This document shows positions 1-9,649 of a DNA stretch of 64,000 nt, piece by piece. The stretch is from Isoetes taiwanensis. Lineage: Eukaryota; Streptophyta; Lycopodiopsida; Isoetales; Isoetaceae. The notes under the pieces are model-generated. The model had not been told where the DNA came from. It was given only the letters and a program-made list of their open reading frames with translations, and made no database searches. Location of the stretch: contig JAJEKV010000292.1 of the NCBI GenBank assembly GCA_021234155.1, forward strand, positions 62,001-126,000, given 5' to 3'. Within the stretch, counting starts at the first letter, position 1; every line of letters begins with the position of its first letter. A program made the translations under genes and the position numbers.

Positions 1-340
1 TGGGCGACGTCTCGAAATGAACCCGGAGGAGGTAGTCCGAGCCTCTAGCCCTGGTGGTGGAGTAAAACGACAGGGGGCAAACGACGCTCAAAAGGTGGTG
101 TGGTGGAGTAAATTGAACTGGGTGGTGGAAGCCGCAGGTGGTCGTGGCCGGGAGTAAGCCCAACAGAACTGGGTGTTGGAAATGCCTGAGCTAGAATATT
201 CATGACTACTCGGGTGTCCGCTGAGGAGGTGTGAATTCATTGCAGAGGGAGCCCGAATCGTGAGTTGGAGGCCTCGCGCTTCTTTCTCTCAGCCATACTC
301 GAAATAATGAATAAACACTATAAATGGCTCACGTAAGAAC
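1..340. other. Unassigned flank
   Basis: Moderately GC-rich, rich in GGTGG and GTGGTGG runs. I see no coding region, repeat boundary or RNA gene here. Confidence 0.4.
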
Positions 341-346
341 AGACGG

Positions 347-479
347 GTATAAATTTATACGTAGATGGTATAAATTTATACAGAAAGGGAAAGTCTTGCA
401 GCAAGATAAATTTATACCCGGAGATGGTATAAATTTATTTAGGGGAGGGCAACATAGAAAAACGGTATAAATTTATACG
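347..479. repeat. Palindrome array 1 (5 copies)
   Basis: Copies of GTATAAATTTATAC or its core ATAAATTTAT sit at 347-360, 368-381, 405-419, 426-440 and 463-479. The 16-mer GGTATAAATTTATACC is its own reverse complement. The spacers between copies are unrelated in sequence. Confidence 0.85.
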
Positions 480-757
480 AAAACTCACGGTACACTTGTA
501 TTGGAAACTTTATGGAGAAAACGCTTATACCTAAACCAAGACTTTAGGGTGGGTAATTTGCCCGCATACGGCCACCACCTATTTTCCTATATATATACCA
601 TTCCACATCGTCACAAGGGATCCGCCTATATACCCCCTTCTTATTTGCTCTCAGGAACGTCTATACGCTTTAATCCACGGTCATGGCCACGTAAGTCTAC
701 TTTCCGTACTGTTTTTTTTTCTCTCTTTTGTTTTAACTGTTAGAGTGGTAGCTTCGG

Positions 758-1072
758 CGGTATAAATTTATACCGAGAGATGGCTGCGGATCTAAGATAA
801 ATTTATATCGCGTGCTGAAGGTGGTATAAATTTACCGTTCTAGAACACAACGGTATAAATTTAAGTGTTCTAAGCGGTATAAATTTATGCGTTATAACGA
901 CGGCGGTATAAATTTTATACCGCTCAAGAACACTTTGCGGTATAAATTTATACCGGTGTGTGGCTGAATTATAAATTTATACCCGCCTTGTTAACGGCTT
1001 ATAAATTTATACGCATCCAGCCATCCGGGTATAAATTTATACCGCCGAAATGGGGCTTATAAATTTATACCG
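758..1072. repeat. Palindrome array 2 (11 copies)
   Basis: Eleven copies start near 758, 795, 823, 850, 874, 904, 938, 969, 996, 1027 and 1054, spaced mostly 24-33 bp apart with unrelated spacers. Copies at 758 and 938 are the perfect 18-bp palindrome with flanking C and G. The copy at 904 has one extra T at its centre, and those at 823 and 850 are truncated on the right arm. This is the densest array. Confidence 0.88.
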
Positions 1073-1540
1073 CTTCAAAAAATTGTTTCTAATCTTGGTG
1101 TCTAGTGCTTAAAGAATGGACCCGAACCTTAATATTTTAGTAATATTGTTGTGTTTTAAGCTTAAATAAGAAAAAAAAGTGTTAATTAATTGTGGATTTT
1201 ATGCCCTTTAGCCTCGCTTTTACCGCTTTTTGTGTGTCAAAAAGTCGAAAAATGTTCTCTTACTAAAAAATGGTTTTTAATCCACGCTCCGGCCCAAGGA
1301 TAAAATTTGTGCGTAAAGGCCAATCTTCAAAGGTTGCACCAATAGAGCCACGGCACGCATTTAACTAAAAAGACCAGGACGCGGGTACGCATTACGGGGC
1401 GCAAGAGAGAGCAAACTAACCGACGCAGCACTGATTACTTGTGCCATCACCGTGGAAGGGCAAGTACAAGGCCGATGATTATTATCCCCCGCCGTGAAAT
1501 TATAAACCCTCGCTTGGCCATAAAAACGAAGAACACTTGG

Positions 1541-1664
1541 CGGTATAAATTTATACCGACAGGGAATCTGGAACATGCGCCCAAAGGCGTGCATGAGTAC
1601 ATATCCAAAATTACAAGCATGCCATGTAAGTTATTCTTAGTGGCATTACGATAAATTTATACCA
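1541..1664. repeat. Two isolated palindrome copies
   Basis: A perfect copy lies at 1541-1558 and a left-truncated one at 1649-1664. The second is directly upstream of the acidic reading frame that starts at 1700. The remainder of 1073-1699 holds nothing I recognise. Confidence 0.8.
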
Positions 1665-1699
1665 TCATCCTCCTAACTTAACCCCAGACATGTGATAGA

Positions 1700-2401
1700 G
1701 TGGACATTTTGATGTCAATTGGTGCTTTTGCGATGAAAAAGGTGTTGGTCAAAGGTCCGTGGTACCCCACTACTATCGAAGAGGAAGAAAATGATGAGGA
1801 AGTAGAAGAAGAAGAGGAAGAGGAGGAAATAGTAATACCAAAGGGAAAGGGTAGGGAAGCATTCCCCCGGCAAGAGATACACGACCTCCCACCAAAAAAA
1901 AAGACTAGAACCACTAAGGCATTGACTATAGAGGAGTCGCCAGGCTCTTCGAAGGCTCCGGGCAGATATTGTTGTGAAGCCCAGAGACAAGTCAAGTGCT
2001 ATTCTAAAAGCGGGTTAATGACACTAAAACCGCTTAAGCAAACAATTTCCTTGACAATGAGCACTATTAAGAGGCCGCCTAAAAATGAAGATGGGGTGAG
2101 AGTTCTTGCAATGAAGAGATATCGCCGCGCACATGTGGCTATACTCAAGCAAAGAATGAGAAGGAATCCTCATGCCCATGTGTCGCCACTAGTTGTAATG
2201 GTTGACGGTGAAGTGCAACCAACTAAAAAGATTATAAAAAGGCTAACTTTGAGGATTACACATATTTTGTACTTGGAGGCACACGAAGTTACAAAGCAAG
2301 GAAGGAACTTTCAAAAGAAGAATCCCGTGAACGAAGTTTGGAAGAGCGAGAAGCACATATCTACGTTGGAGTCACAGACGAAGCAAAGGTCATTGCCGTG
2401 A
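1700..2401 (+). CDS. Hypothetical acidic/basic protein, probable exon of the element gene
   Basis: This 233-codon frame opens just after the palindrome copy at 1649. Residues about 25-45 are almost all Glu or Asp. They are followed by a Lys-rich patch (PPKKKTRT, about residue 65), which would suit a nuclear localisation signal, and the rest is Lys/Arg-rich. A Glu-rich stretch followed by a basic region is common in nuclear and chromatin proteins, but I recognise no family. The acidic run is encoded by GAA/GAG repeats and could be slippage-prone sequence. Co-membership with the methyltransferase-like exons downstream is inferred only from strand and from the shared palindromes. Start and splice sites are not settled. 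Confidence 0.45.
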   Translation: MDILMSIGAFAMKKVLVKGPWYPTTIEEEENDEEVEEEEEEEEIVIPKGKGREAFPRQEIHDLPPKKKTRTTKALTIEESPGSSKAPGRYCCEAQRQVKCYSKSGLMTLKPLKQTISLTMSTIKRPPKNEDGVRVLAMKRYRRAHVAILKQRMRRNPHAHVSPLVVMVDGEVQPTKKIIKRLTLRITHILYLEAHEVTKQGRNFQKKNPVNEVWKSEKHISTLESQTKQRSLP

Positions 2402-2416
2402 GTCATAATCTCGACA

Positions 2417-2650
2417 ATGACTTGCATTCAAAAAAATGAGTCTTATAGACAAGATCCGCTTCATGCACCCGGAATACGAGAGTTCAAGCAAGTGCATGGG
2501 GAGGACTTCAAAAACAAAAGAACAAGCTCCAAGAACTTCGAGAAGCTTGTGTCACGAGTGTCGCCACGATCTCGTGATAAGAAGCCCATAATGGCGGTGA
2601 AGGAAGATTTTACACTAATTACCTTGCTTTCGTGAGATGGTCAAGTAAGT
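2417..2650 (+). CDS. Hypothetical continuation exon
   Basis: A second open stretch (72 codons to a TGA near 2634) follows the acidic frame after a 15-bp gap and a frame change. It is basic and Ser/Lys-rich. Just past it AAGTAAGT (2643-2650) is a good plant splice donor, followed by an AT-rich region carrying palindrome array 3, as expected of an intron. I recognise no domain. Confidence 0.3.
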
Positions 2651-2760
2651 AAAGGCTTTAATTTAGTTCTCTCAGAGTATGCTTAGCATAGCTGAGTTTG
2701 TATATATTAACATCGGGTTTGTAAACGCGCACTGGAAGACCAGCCACGTGCCCCGTCACA

Positions 2761-2940
2761 AGATAAATTTATACCGCGACTCAGCACGCATGCTTTAAAT
2801 TTATACCGCGGTCCCGGTGGACGGAATAAATTTATACCGCGACCACGCGACGGGTATAAATTTATATGATTCGTGATAATTTATGCTGCCGCACGATAAA
2901 TTTATACCGGGCAGGCCGGGCAACGGATAAATTTTATACC
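2761..2940. repeat. Palindrome array 3 (6 copies)
   Basis: Copies start near 2761, 2791, 2823, 2852, 2894 and 2924, again about 30 bp apart. Most left arms are worn (GATAAA or GAATAAA instead of GGTATAAA), while the right arm TTTATACCGCG is well kept. The array sits between two putative exons. Confidence 0.82.
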
Positions 2941-3362
2941 TATCGGTATTCCGTGCAATAATATAGTAGACTTCACAACAAACGCTTTTGTTCGCCATTC
3001 AACACTAAAATACTTGTGTTTTTGATCTACAATGTGTGGGATCTTCAAGAAAGAATATTTTGTATGTTCAAGATGGTGAGAAAAAGAACAATCTAGCTCC
3101 CTAGGAAAAAACCAAAAAGGTGGTGAGGCAAAAAAAAAAACATGAGCATTGTACCGGACGCAGCTTCTGTGGTTTGAAAAGCAAAGAAATTTTTGTAAGA
3201 CTTCTAGAAAAAGTTGTGGCAAAAAAGAACTCACTCTCATTTAAATGGCCAAAGAAGCTAAGACGTAAGCCACATTTCTATGTCGTTCTTTTTTTCCTAA
3301 TTTTGTCCGACCATTTTTTCCCTCTGCAAATGAAGACATTGTCATATCGCGGTGCGTAATTA

Positions 3363-3466
3363 ATGAAGCAACTAAACCTCGAGGACTGGAGGAGTGCAAG
3401 GCTTTATATCCAACCTCTACTACGATACTATTATCGAGAGCACGCCGTTAACTTCAAAGCTATCGG
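3363..3466 (+). CDS. Putative exon of the element gene
   Basis: An open stretch beginning ATGAAGCAACTAAAC encodes a peptide containing DWRSARLYIQPLL and runs directly into a GTAAGT donor at 3467-3472. Its position between array 3 and the methyltransferase-like exons suggests it is an internal exon of the same gene. No homology is recognised. Confidence 0.3.
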
Positions 3467-3729
3467 GTAAGTTGTGCGTAAAAATACTTTTTGTTTTCGT
3501 GCCTTTGTCTCAAAGTTTTCTTGCGAATAAGAAGAAAGGCCTACCAATGTGATTTTTAAACCTGGTTCAGAGGGCCAAGGAGGAGAGGGTAGACCGAAAG
3601 CAATTGAGCAAGGAAAGCAAGTCAAGACTAGCGCTTTGACACTACTTTAGAGATTTACTACATTTGGTCGACGCCCAAAGACAGGGGTTGTTGTAGGGTG
3701 ATTCATCGAGGTCGGGGACTCTTTTAGAC

Positions 3730-4520
3730 AAACAAAACTTTACGTTATGCATTGCGTATATTCCTTATGGCTTCAAAATCAAGGATAGCACTTTTGACGA
3801 GGAGGCTTTTATTCACATGCAAGTCCGCTTCTTTCTTGGATGGCCTAAAAGAAGTCGACATCGGAAAACCGGAGGGTCATCATTTTTCATTCCGACCGCA
3901 GACGATGTCGGGTGCTAAAGCCATTGGGAGTCATGCTCGTAACGGGCTTCAAAACTGCGATGGTAAGCTTTGAATTTCTTGCTTTTTCTATTTACTTTAA
4001 CACCACGGTAGATAAATTTATACCATTAAGCTTCGTGGTATAAATTTATACAACAAGGCAATGGTGGTATAAATTTATACCGCAACACCACTTAACTAAC
4101 TTATTTTGTTCGTTTTCTTTACGCCAATGTTTAATTGCTTTTTTGTTTGGCGGGCTAAAAACAAACGCCAAAGGACATGGTGGTGGTCCGCGCTAGTAAG
4201 TCGCTTTGAACATTTCCATATTGGTTTTGGCGCGACCAAAAAAAACCATGGTTCATTTCAACACGCAGAATGAAAAGACTCCACCCCGCAACGCCTTTTC
4301 GGTTCCTACGTTTCTACAAAAAATTGAGAGACCCACAAACGACAAGGAGCCTGTGGGTATCTCATTATCGGGTAAGCCACCGCTAATTAATAATTTAATT
4401 CGGTGGTTTTCGCCTGTGAGACCGGATTCTAGATGCATTTTCGTGCTCGTGCACCCATAGGCTTTGCGCCCTTAAGCAAGGGCGCAATGTTGTCTCCGTC
4501 GACATAGACCAGACAAAATA
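3730..4520 (+). pseudogene. Degenerate beta-class amino-methyltransferase-like domain
   Basis: The frame from about 3730 reads FTLCIAYIPYGFKIKD, aligning with the ADPPYG catalytic motif IV of N6-adenine/N4-cytosine methyltransferases; here it is A-Y-I-P-Y-G, so the Asp and first Pro are lost. A second frame (about 3867-3965) gives RVIIFHS then GFKTAMVSFEF, and ATG is followed by a GTAAGC donor at 3963. After an intron-like gap with array 4, frames at 4240-4440 give PRNAFSVPTF and LINNLIRWFS. Lys-Gln-Gly-Arg-Asn-Val-Val-Ser-Val-Asp (4474-4505) resembles the strand after the SAM-binding FxGxG motif. DPPY-like before FxGxG-like is the beta-class order. Several frameshifts make it a pseudogene as read. 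The assignment rests on motif order recalled from the family. Confidence 0.5.
4011..4083. repeat. Palindrome array 4 (3 copies)
   Basis: Three copies start at 4011 (left arm worn), 4035 and 4066, spaced 24-31 bp, in the presumed intron after the IPYG exon. Confidence 0.82.
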
Positions 4521-4812
4521 AAGTTTCATCGGGACCGTGATAAGCTCTTGTGAATCCTTTCCCGATGAAAACGAGGAACCGAGCAAAAAGCGGTCGGGCG
4601 ATGTGAAAGGCACATATGTAAATCCACCCTCCACTTACGGGAAGAAGAGATGAGGAGGTGGAGTTTGTCGATCCGGGAGCCCGTGGTGCCTCGAGCAGGA
4701 GAAACAGCTGCACTGTACCATTGGAATCGAAGGGGGCGTGCCTCGCTATTAAAACCTCGCAAGAGACGTAGATCCTAAGGGGCACGAGAGTCCCGTGGTG
4801 GAAGAGCCACCT

Positions 4813-4830
4813 CCGTATAAATTTATACGA
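4813..4830. repeat. Last palindrome copy
   Basis: A single copy with CCGTATAAATTTATACGA lies downstream of the methyltransferase-like region. I noticed none beyond this point. Confidence 0.75.
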
Positions 4831-4870
4831 TAAGATTTTAAATTAACTTTCATTGTAATCTATGTGCTAA

Positions 4871-5090
4871 GAATACACTAGTTCCTTAGCAATGTGGTCT
4901 CGAGTTCGAGACCGCCCGAATCGTGACTTTGCATCTTTGTTGGGGGTCAAATTCCAACAGACGCTAATGTAAGGTGGTTGGGGGGTGGGCCCAACCAAGC
5001 AATGTAGTGTGGTGTGTGGTCACATGTCCAGTTGGATGCTGCCTAGTGGCGTGACGTTAAAACTACTATCTATCTATCTATCTATCTCTT
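4871..5090 (+). mobile_element. CTAT-tailed retroelement 3' end, copy 1
   Basis: The segment contains GTTCGAGACC (4909-4918), which resembles a pol III B box inside the small palindrome GGTCTCGAGTTCGAGACC. It ends GTGACGTTAAAA followed by a TATC microsatellite (about 5064-5088). The same ending, a GACGTTAAAA-like motif and then a CTAT or CTATT tract, recurs at 31231-31310 (minus) and 54290-54360 (plus), which marks it as the 3' end of a LINE/SINE family. The 5' limit is uncertain. Confidence 0.5.
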
Positions 5091-6220
5091 TTCTATATTT
5101 GATTTTCTTAATACTTATATTAAGCTTGCAAAAAGACAAACTATATTTCCTTCTATTTTCAACAACAAATACTTAATGAGTTTTTAAATTTAATGTCTCT
5201 CTCCTCAAAACAAGCTTTTTTTTTTTTTTGCCCTTTTTTAAAAATGAAAAGGTTTCAAAAATGTTGCTTTTTTTGGGGTATTTCGAATGCTATTTGCTCA
5301 ACAATCTATTTTGCTCCCTATTTTGTCCATTTTTTTCAAGTTTCCAATTTTTATAAAGGAATCTTTCAAACGCACTTCTTAAATAAGTGCGTTTCATTTT
5401 AAACCTTGTTAGTATTCAAAATAAATAAATCCCCTGAAGGTAGCAAGCATTTGTGATTTGCGAGAAGTGTGGAGCATTGGCTCACATGTGTTGAGCAGAT
5501 GATAAAGATACACAGTATGAATGGATCTTCCAGCTAGTGAAAGGGAGGGCCATAAAACATAATGAATGCAACTATAAAGAGTTGGAGTGCGTTTTGAAGC
5601 AAATCAGCCTGTAACAACTAATGGTTTAGTACAAACTAGCCAACCTGTAACAATTAATGGTTTAGTACAAGTAGATGATTTTGAATTGCATGTGTTGTTT
5701 AACTCTTCTTCAAACAGATCACATTGCATGAACATGTGCTCCAAAGTGTGGTACGGCTCCTTAAACAAGACGTATAGGATATAATGGCATTTCTTTCCGT
5801 GGTTTGTGGTATTTTAGAAAAGCCTTGTAGCTAAGCTTATTGTTATATCATAGAATATAAGAAATAAATTGTTACTCCTAGGCAAGCAACGTGATTACGA
5901 TTTCTTTGCCATATGTTTGATATCGCCAAGTTCTAAACAACCACATTGGCTTGAAGAAAATGCTAGAAACAAAAACATAGATTCATGATACAAGCCTTGG
6001 CAAAGAAAATGATTATGGGTCATTCATTAAGAAGGCGCTTTTACATAAGGATTATTTTAAACACTTTATTTAAATCGGTGCCTTTAAATACAATTATGAT
6101 GGTTATGATATATGGAGTAAGTATAAATAAAGTTATCTGGCTAATAATTAGAGTACCTTATAGATTGTAAGGGCCTCTTGGATGTAATATATTCATTGTG
6201 AACATGAATACTCATGGATG
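5091..6220. other. AT-rich DNA without recognisable genes
   Basis: AT-rich, with poly(T) and poly(A) runs near 5215 and 5235. A short direct repeat (TGTAACAA-TAATGGTTTAGTACAA) occurs near 5610 and 5646. Short open frames show no domain. Confidence 0.5.
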
Positions 6221-6224
6221 GTGG

Positions 6225-6320
6225 TTGCTTCATGGCTATCTCTTAGCCATTATAATTACACTTTGGTATGCTTAGATTTTGGGCATAATGTGGGTTCAAA
6301 TCCCACATATTCAAGACCGT
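6225..6320 (+). repeat. tRNA-Pro-like relic or SINE head
   Basis: TGGTATG, then TTTTGGG, then GTGGGTTCAAATCCCAC (about 6263-6306) follow the order of a plant tRNA-Pro(UGG) D-arm, anticodon loop and T-arm. The T-arm is a perfect 5-bp stem with a B-box sequence. The distance from D-arm to T-arm is about six bases short and no acceptor stem forms, so it is a tRNA-derived repeat rather than a working tRNA gene. Confidence 0.35.
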
Positions 6321-6799
6321 CTTCCATGCCATTCAAAATTGAGAGATATACTCTACCATAAAATGTCGAACATTAATAATGGATTCAACCTTGTAGTTTT
6401 AGAACCAAACAAATGTCTGCACACTGGGGTGTCTCATTTTTGATGTCCCTTTGTCCCCAATTTAGTACTAAAATCAATAAAGGTGCTTGGAAATCTTGGA
6501 GGCAATTTCAAATTTAGAAAACAAAAATAGCAATAAAAAAATCAAATTCCTTGAATCTTGGAGAACCGGGCTACAGTGCGTGCATGTGTTGAGCCCCGAT
6601 AAAGAAAATTAAAACACCAATGAAATCATCATTCTTGCTTCTCGTCTTTCGATATGTTCAAGGTTTGAATGGAACCAATGGATTGTGTTTCTTTTCCTAT
6701 TTGCAACATTCAATTTGCTCACGCCGATTGGTGTTATTACGCGATTCGCCAACTCCATAGCCAATCCTTGCTCCGCCTTGCCTACAGCCCTTGCATAGA
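6321..6799. other. AT-rich DNA, nothing recognised
   Basis: No coding, RNA or repeat feature is supported here. Composition shifts to GC-rich at about 6720-6800, where the next block begins. Confidence 0.45.
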
Positions 6800-8739
6800 G
6801 CCCCTTGATTTGCCCCTTTCGCTTCTCTCTCTCTAGGGTTTACTGACCGTCTCTAGCCCCAAAACCCCCAAACCCCTAAAAGGTGATCGACCTTCCACGT
6901 TTTGGTCCCCAAATTGGATTCTCGCGCAAATTTGTATGCCGAGACCCCATCGCCTTTGGAAGTCACAAGATGAGAATAATGTTGAGCTAGGCTCCAACAT
7001 TTGCCCCGACATTGCCATAGCCCAATCTAATCGCCTTTTTGTTCCTCGCTTAGCTTGGCATAACCTCGCCAGCACATGTACCGCCTAGCCCCCGCAGACT
7101 GACAAGCTCCCGCCATAGCCTACCTAAACCTTGCTTGACATGCCATACCCCAAGTCATGGCCACGTATGTCCCCTTCAAGATCCCGACTCACCCCTAGCA
7201 AGTGAGCTTCCATTGCACTCACGCATTCCCACCTCAGCAAACCCCAAAGACGCTCTAATCGACCTCCCAAGCAGCCACCACCTACCGAAACCAAGAAGGC
7301 CACCATGAAGCTGCCCCGCAAGTGATGCAATGGGCAAGGGAGAGACATCCTCCATGAAGAAGGGAGGCCCTAGCCAAGGCCCACATGCCCGGGCCGGCTC
7401 TGCGATGGAAAGGTTCGCCAGTGCCCTTACTGTGGCCTCCTCCGCTGGCGTAATCCTTTTGGGCCACCATCCAAGCCGGGTTGAGGTTAATAGTGCCTCG
7501 CATTGCGGGCCCGGAACGGAGATGGAGTCTCGCGAATATCCCACGTGGTTTGCAGACAGCTTGGTGATAGCAAAACAACGACATCGAATTGGAGACCCAA
7601 GCACAACGGTGACGACATCCGATTGGTGCACTCGAGAGAAAGAAGATCGGGTGTTTCTCGCAGACATGCAGCTCGCTGCGGATACCTGGACGCCGCGAGA
7701 TTGCAGTGATTGTGGACCGCAAATACGCATGGTGACACTTGCGTAATCATGTTTTGGGCCAGATCGAGGTCGATGAGGCCATGCCATGGCACGATGCGCG
7801 ACAAAGCCACACCCCAGCTTGAAGTTGAGGAGGCTACCGCAGAAGATTTAGGTTGCAGTCAGCTTTGAAGTTAACCAGCAAAGATCGAAGAGGATCTCGC
7901 AGACGGACCCGGAAAATGCAGGGAGTTCGACCGGCTGCCAAAGAAGGCAAGGGCCTCCAGCAGGCGCATGAACAATGGGGGCACCGTGACGCCGGGAGAT
8001 GGTAAGATAGGGGACTAAACCTTGCAAGAGCTGAGCTCCCACTTCAGAGAACGTAGGCCACGACATTACGACACCGCACCGCAAGCCCAACAACTTTGTA
8101 AGATGTCAACGGGCGCCACCGTCAACCCGGAACCGTTCCCCACCGCTACGCCCTCACGCGACTAATTATCATCAACGCCGGCCGCCACCTCATGCCGTAG
8201 GCAGCCAGCGGGTTCTCACCTGACCAGCCTGTGAGCACTTCCAGCCACAACCGGTAGTTCTGTGGGCCCTGCTAAGATCAAGAGTAACTTCACCCGAAGA
8301 TACACACACGTATCCTTGGGGCGCATGACGCCTCGGGGTCGTGATCTCAAGCTCAGTTACGACTCGGCTGGGGTCCAGTCACCAGCCACAGCCTAAGTCG
8401 CAGGTTCACGATCAAGATGTGACAAGTTCGAGGCCAGCTACCGCGATGTAAGCATCAAGGGCACATCTCAGACATGTGAGCTGTGATCTTACCCAAAGGC
8501 AACAGAGGCACGTGAGTTCGGCCAGGCCGTGACGCCCGCCAGCCTAATTAAACACCGGCACTGCACTCGCCACCCAAATGCGCTTCCTCGATGTTTCCGC
8601 CCTCTGCACCGCTTTACACTTTGGCTCGCTTCCGCCAACAATGCCGCCTGCTGCTTTTGTCCGGGTTCCGCCTGCGAATTCCCGGGCCCGCTTCCCACTG
8701 GTCCATCATATGACACACACACTACACAAGCATCTTCGA
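6800..8739 (+). mobile_element. GC-rich block upstream of a LINE endonuclease, probably LINE 5' part
   Basis: The base composition is clearly more GC-rich than either flank and the block leads without a break into a LINE endonuclease relic. Many overlapping short frames occur on both strands (for example 7330-7746 plus), which is typical of decayed high-GC coding DNA, but none shows a domain I can name. It may be the ORF1 region of the same LINE; that is inference from position only. Confidence 0.35.
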
Positions 8740-9640
8740 CCGCTCAATAGGAATTGTGCCTCCGGTGGTGATCGAACCGGCTTCGGGGGTTTCCGTGGCA
8801 GAAGGGCGATAGCCTCAATTCGATGGGCAATGGACATGGACCTCATCTTCCTCATGGAGACATGGGAACACCTGAGGCCACGGGCTGCCCGTCTGCCAGA
8901 GTACCGGCATTTTTAGGTGTTCAATGGTTTATGCGGGGAGGCGCGGCGATACAGTGGGGTTGCCTGCTACTACAGGTAGCCTTGGCACATTTGGTTTCCC
9001 CTCGAGACCGAACAGATATAACCGCTACTTGTGGGTCCGAGTGCACCACCGCGGGCGGAGATCTTCTCTTCCTAGCCGCTTGCTACTTTCCCCATGCGTG
9101 AGAGTCCCTTCTATCACGTACCACCGGAGGTGGATAGATGGACCCGTGATGTCGATCTATATATGATGACATACATAAAGACAAGCGGATAAAGAGTCAT
9201 GCTCCAATTGAGACTTCAATGCTTGCTTGGGACGAGGTGGGAACAGGCCATGCGGCTGGACCCCCTCGCGATGATGGCGTCGCTGCGATTCGAAAAAAAG
9301 CCTTTTGCCCACGGCACTCGGATGACCAGTCACCCGGCGCCAGACAATTGCTCCTGATGCAATTATCTTTGACCTGCTCATATGCAATGGCCTACCACAA
9401 TGGCCTCTTCTTCGGCTGTACACTTGCGAGCAAGGACAATCATGGCGGAACTAGTGTCGTGGATTATGTCATAGTGGCGCTACAGATGTACACCTTGTCG
9501 CCATTTTCGATGTCAAGACGGACAAATGGGACGGAGGAGGCCGATTTCGCATCACCTCCCACTCTATGTGAAGCTGGTCTGGCCAGCCGCTACGGCCCCC
9601 TCAGTAGCAGCACCTTGCCGACCTCGGTTGCGCTTGGATT
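8740..9640 (+). pseudogene. LINE ORF2 endonuclease relic (frameshifted)
   Basis: Three plus-strand frames read in turn follow an apurinic-endonuclease-like LINE domain. IASIRWAMDMDLIFLMET (about 8810-8865) matches the usual start of the domain. NRYNRYLWVRVHHRG (about 9010-9055) and FLAACYFPHA (about 9070-9100) match the middle. A frame at 9340-9480 gives FDLLICNG-like and SVVDYVI, the conserved region near the end of the domain. Frame changes and stops make it non-functional. I see no reverse transcriptase after 9640, so the element is 3' truncated or rearranged. The fragments at 26.8-28.0 kb and 34.3-34.7 kb look like other parts of similar LINEs. Confidence 0.55.
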
Positions 9641-9649
9641 ATGAGCAGG

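Larger units (their letters stand above)
300..4830 (+). mobile_element. Putative element: methyltransferase-like gene with palindrome arrays
   Basis: This stretch combines a decayed, apparently multi-exon plus-strand gene with about 28 copies of one 16-bp palindrome found nowhere else that I noticed in the window. The arrays lie upstream (347-1072), in presumed introns (2761-2940, 4011-4083) and downstream (4813), not in the recognisable coding parts. GTAAGT donor-like sites occur at 691, 1626, 2645, 3467 and 4196, more than the roughly one expected by chance in this length. I found no terminal inverted repeats or target duplication, so calling it a mobile element is inference from its repetitiveness and decay. 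It could instead be a dead host gene in satellite-like DNA. Confidence 0.35.

Noticed and set aside
347-1072. CRISPR-like look: palindromic repeats separated by unique spacers
   Set aside because: The sequence is plant nuclear, repeats are only 16 bp and vary, spacers are about 8-17 bp, and there are no cas genes. Binding-site arrays explain it better.
4429-4785. 118-codon minus-strand frame opposite the methyltransferase-like region
   Set aside because: The plus strand carries family-like motifs in the same place; the minus frame has none.
7176-7787. 203-codon minus-strand frame in the GC-rich block
   Set aside because: Overlapped by several equally long frames on both strands, with no domain; high GC alone gives long frames.
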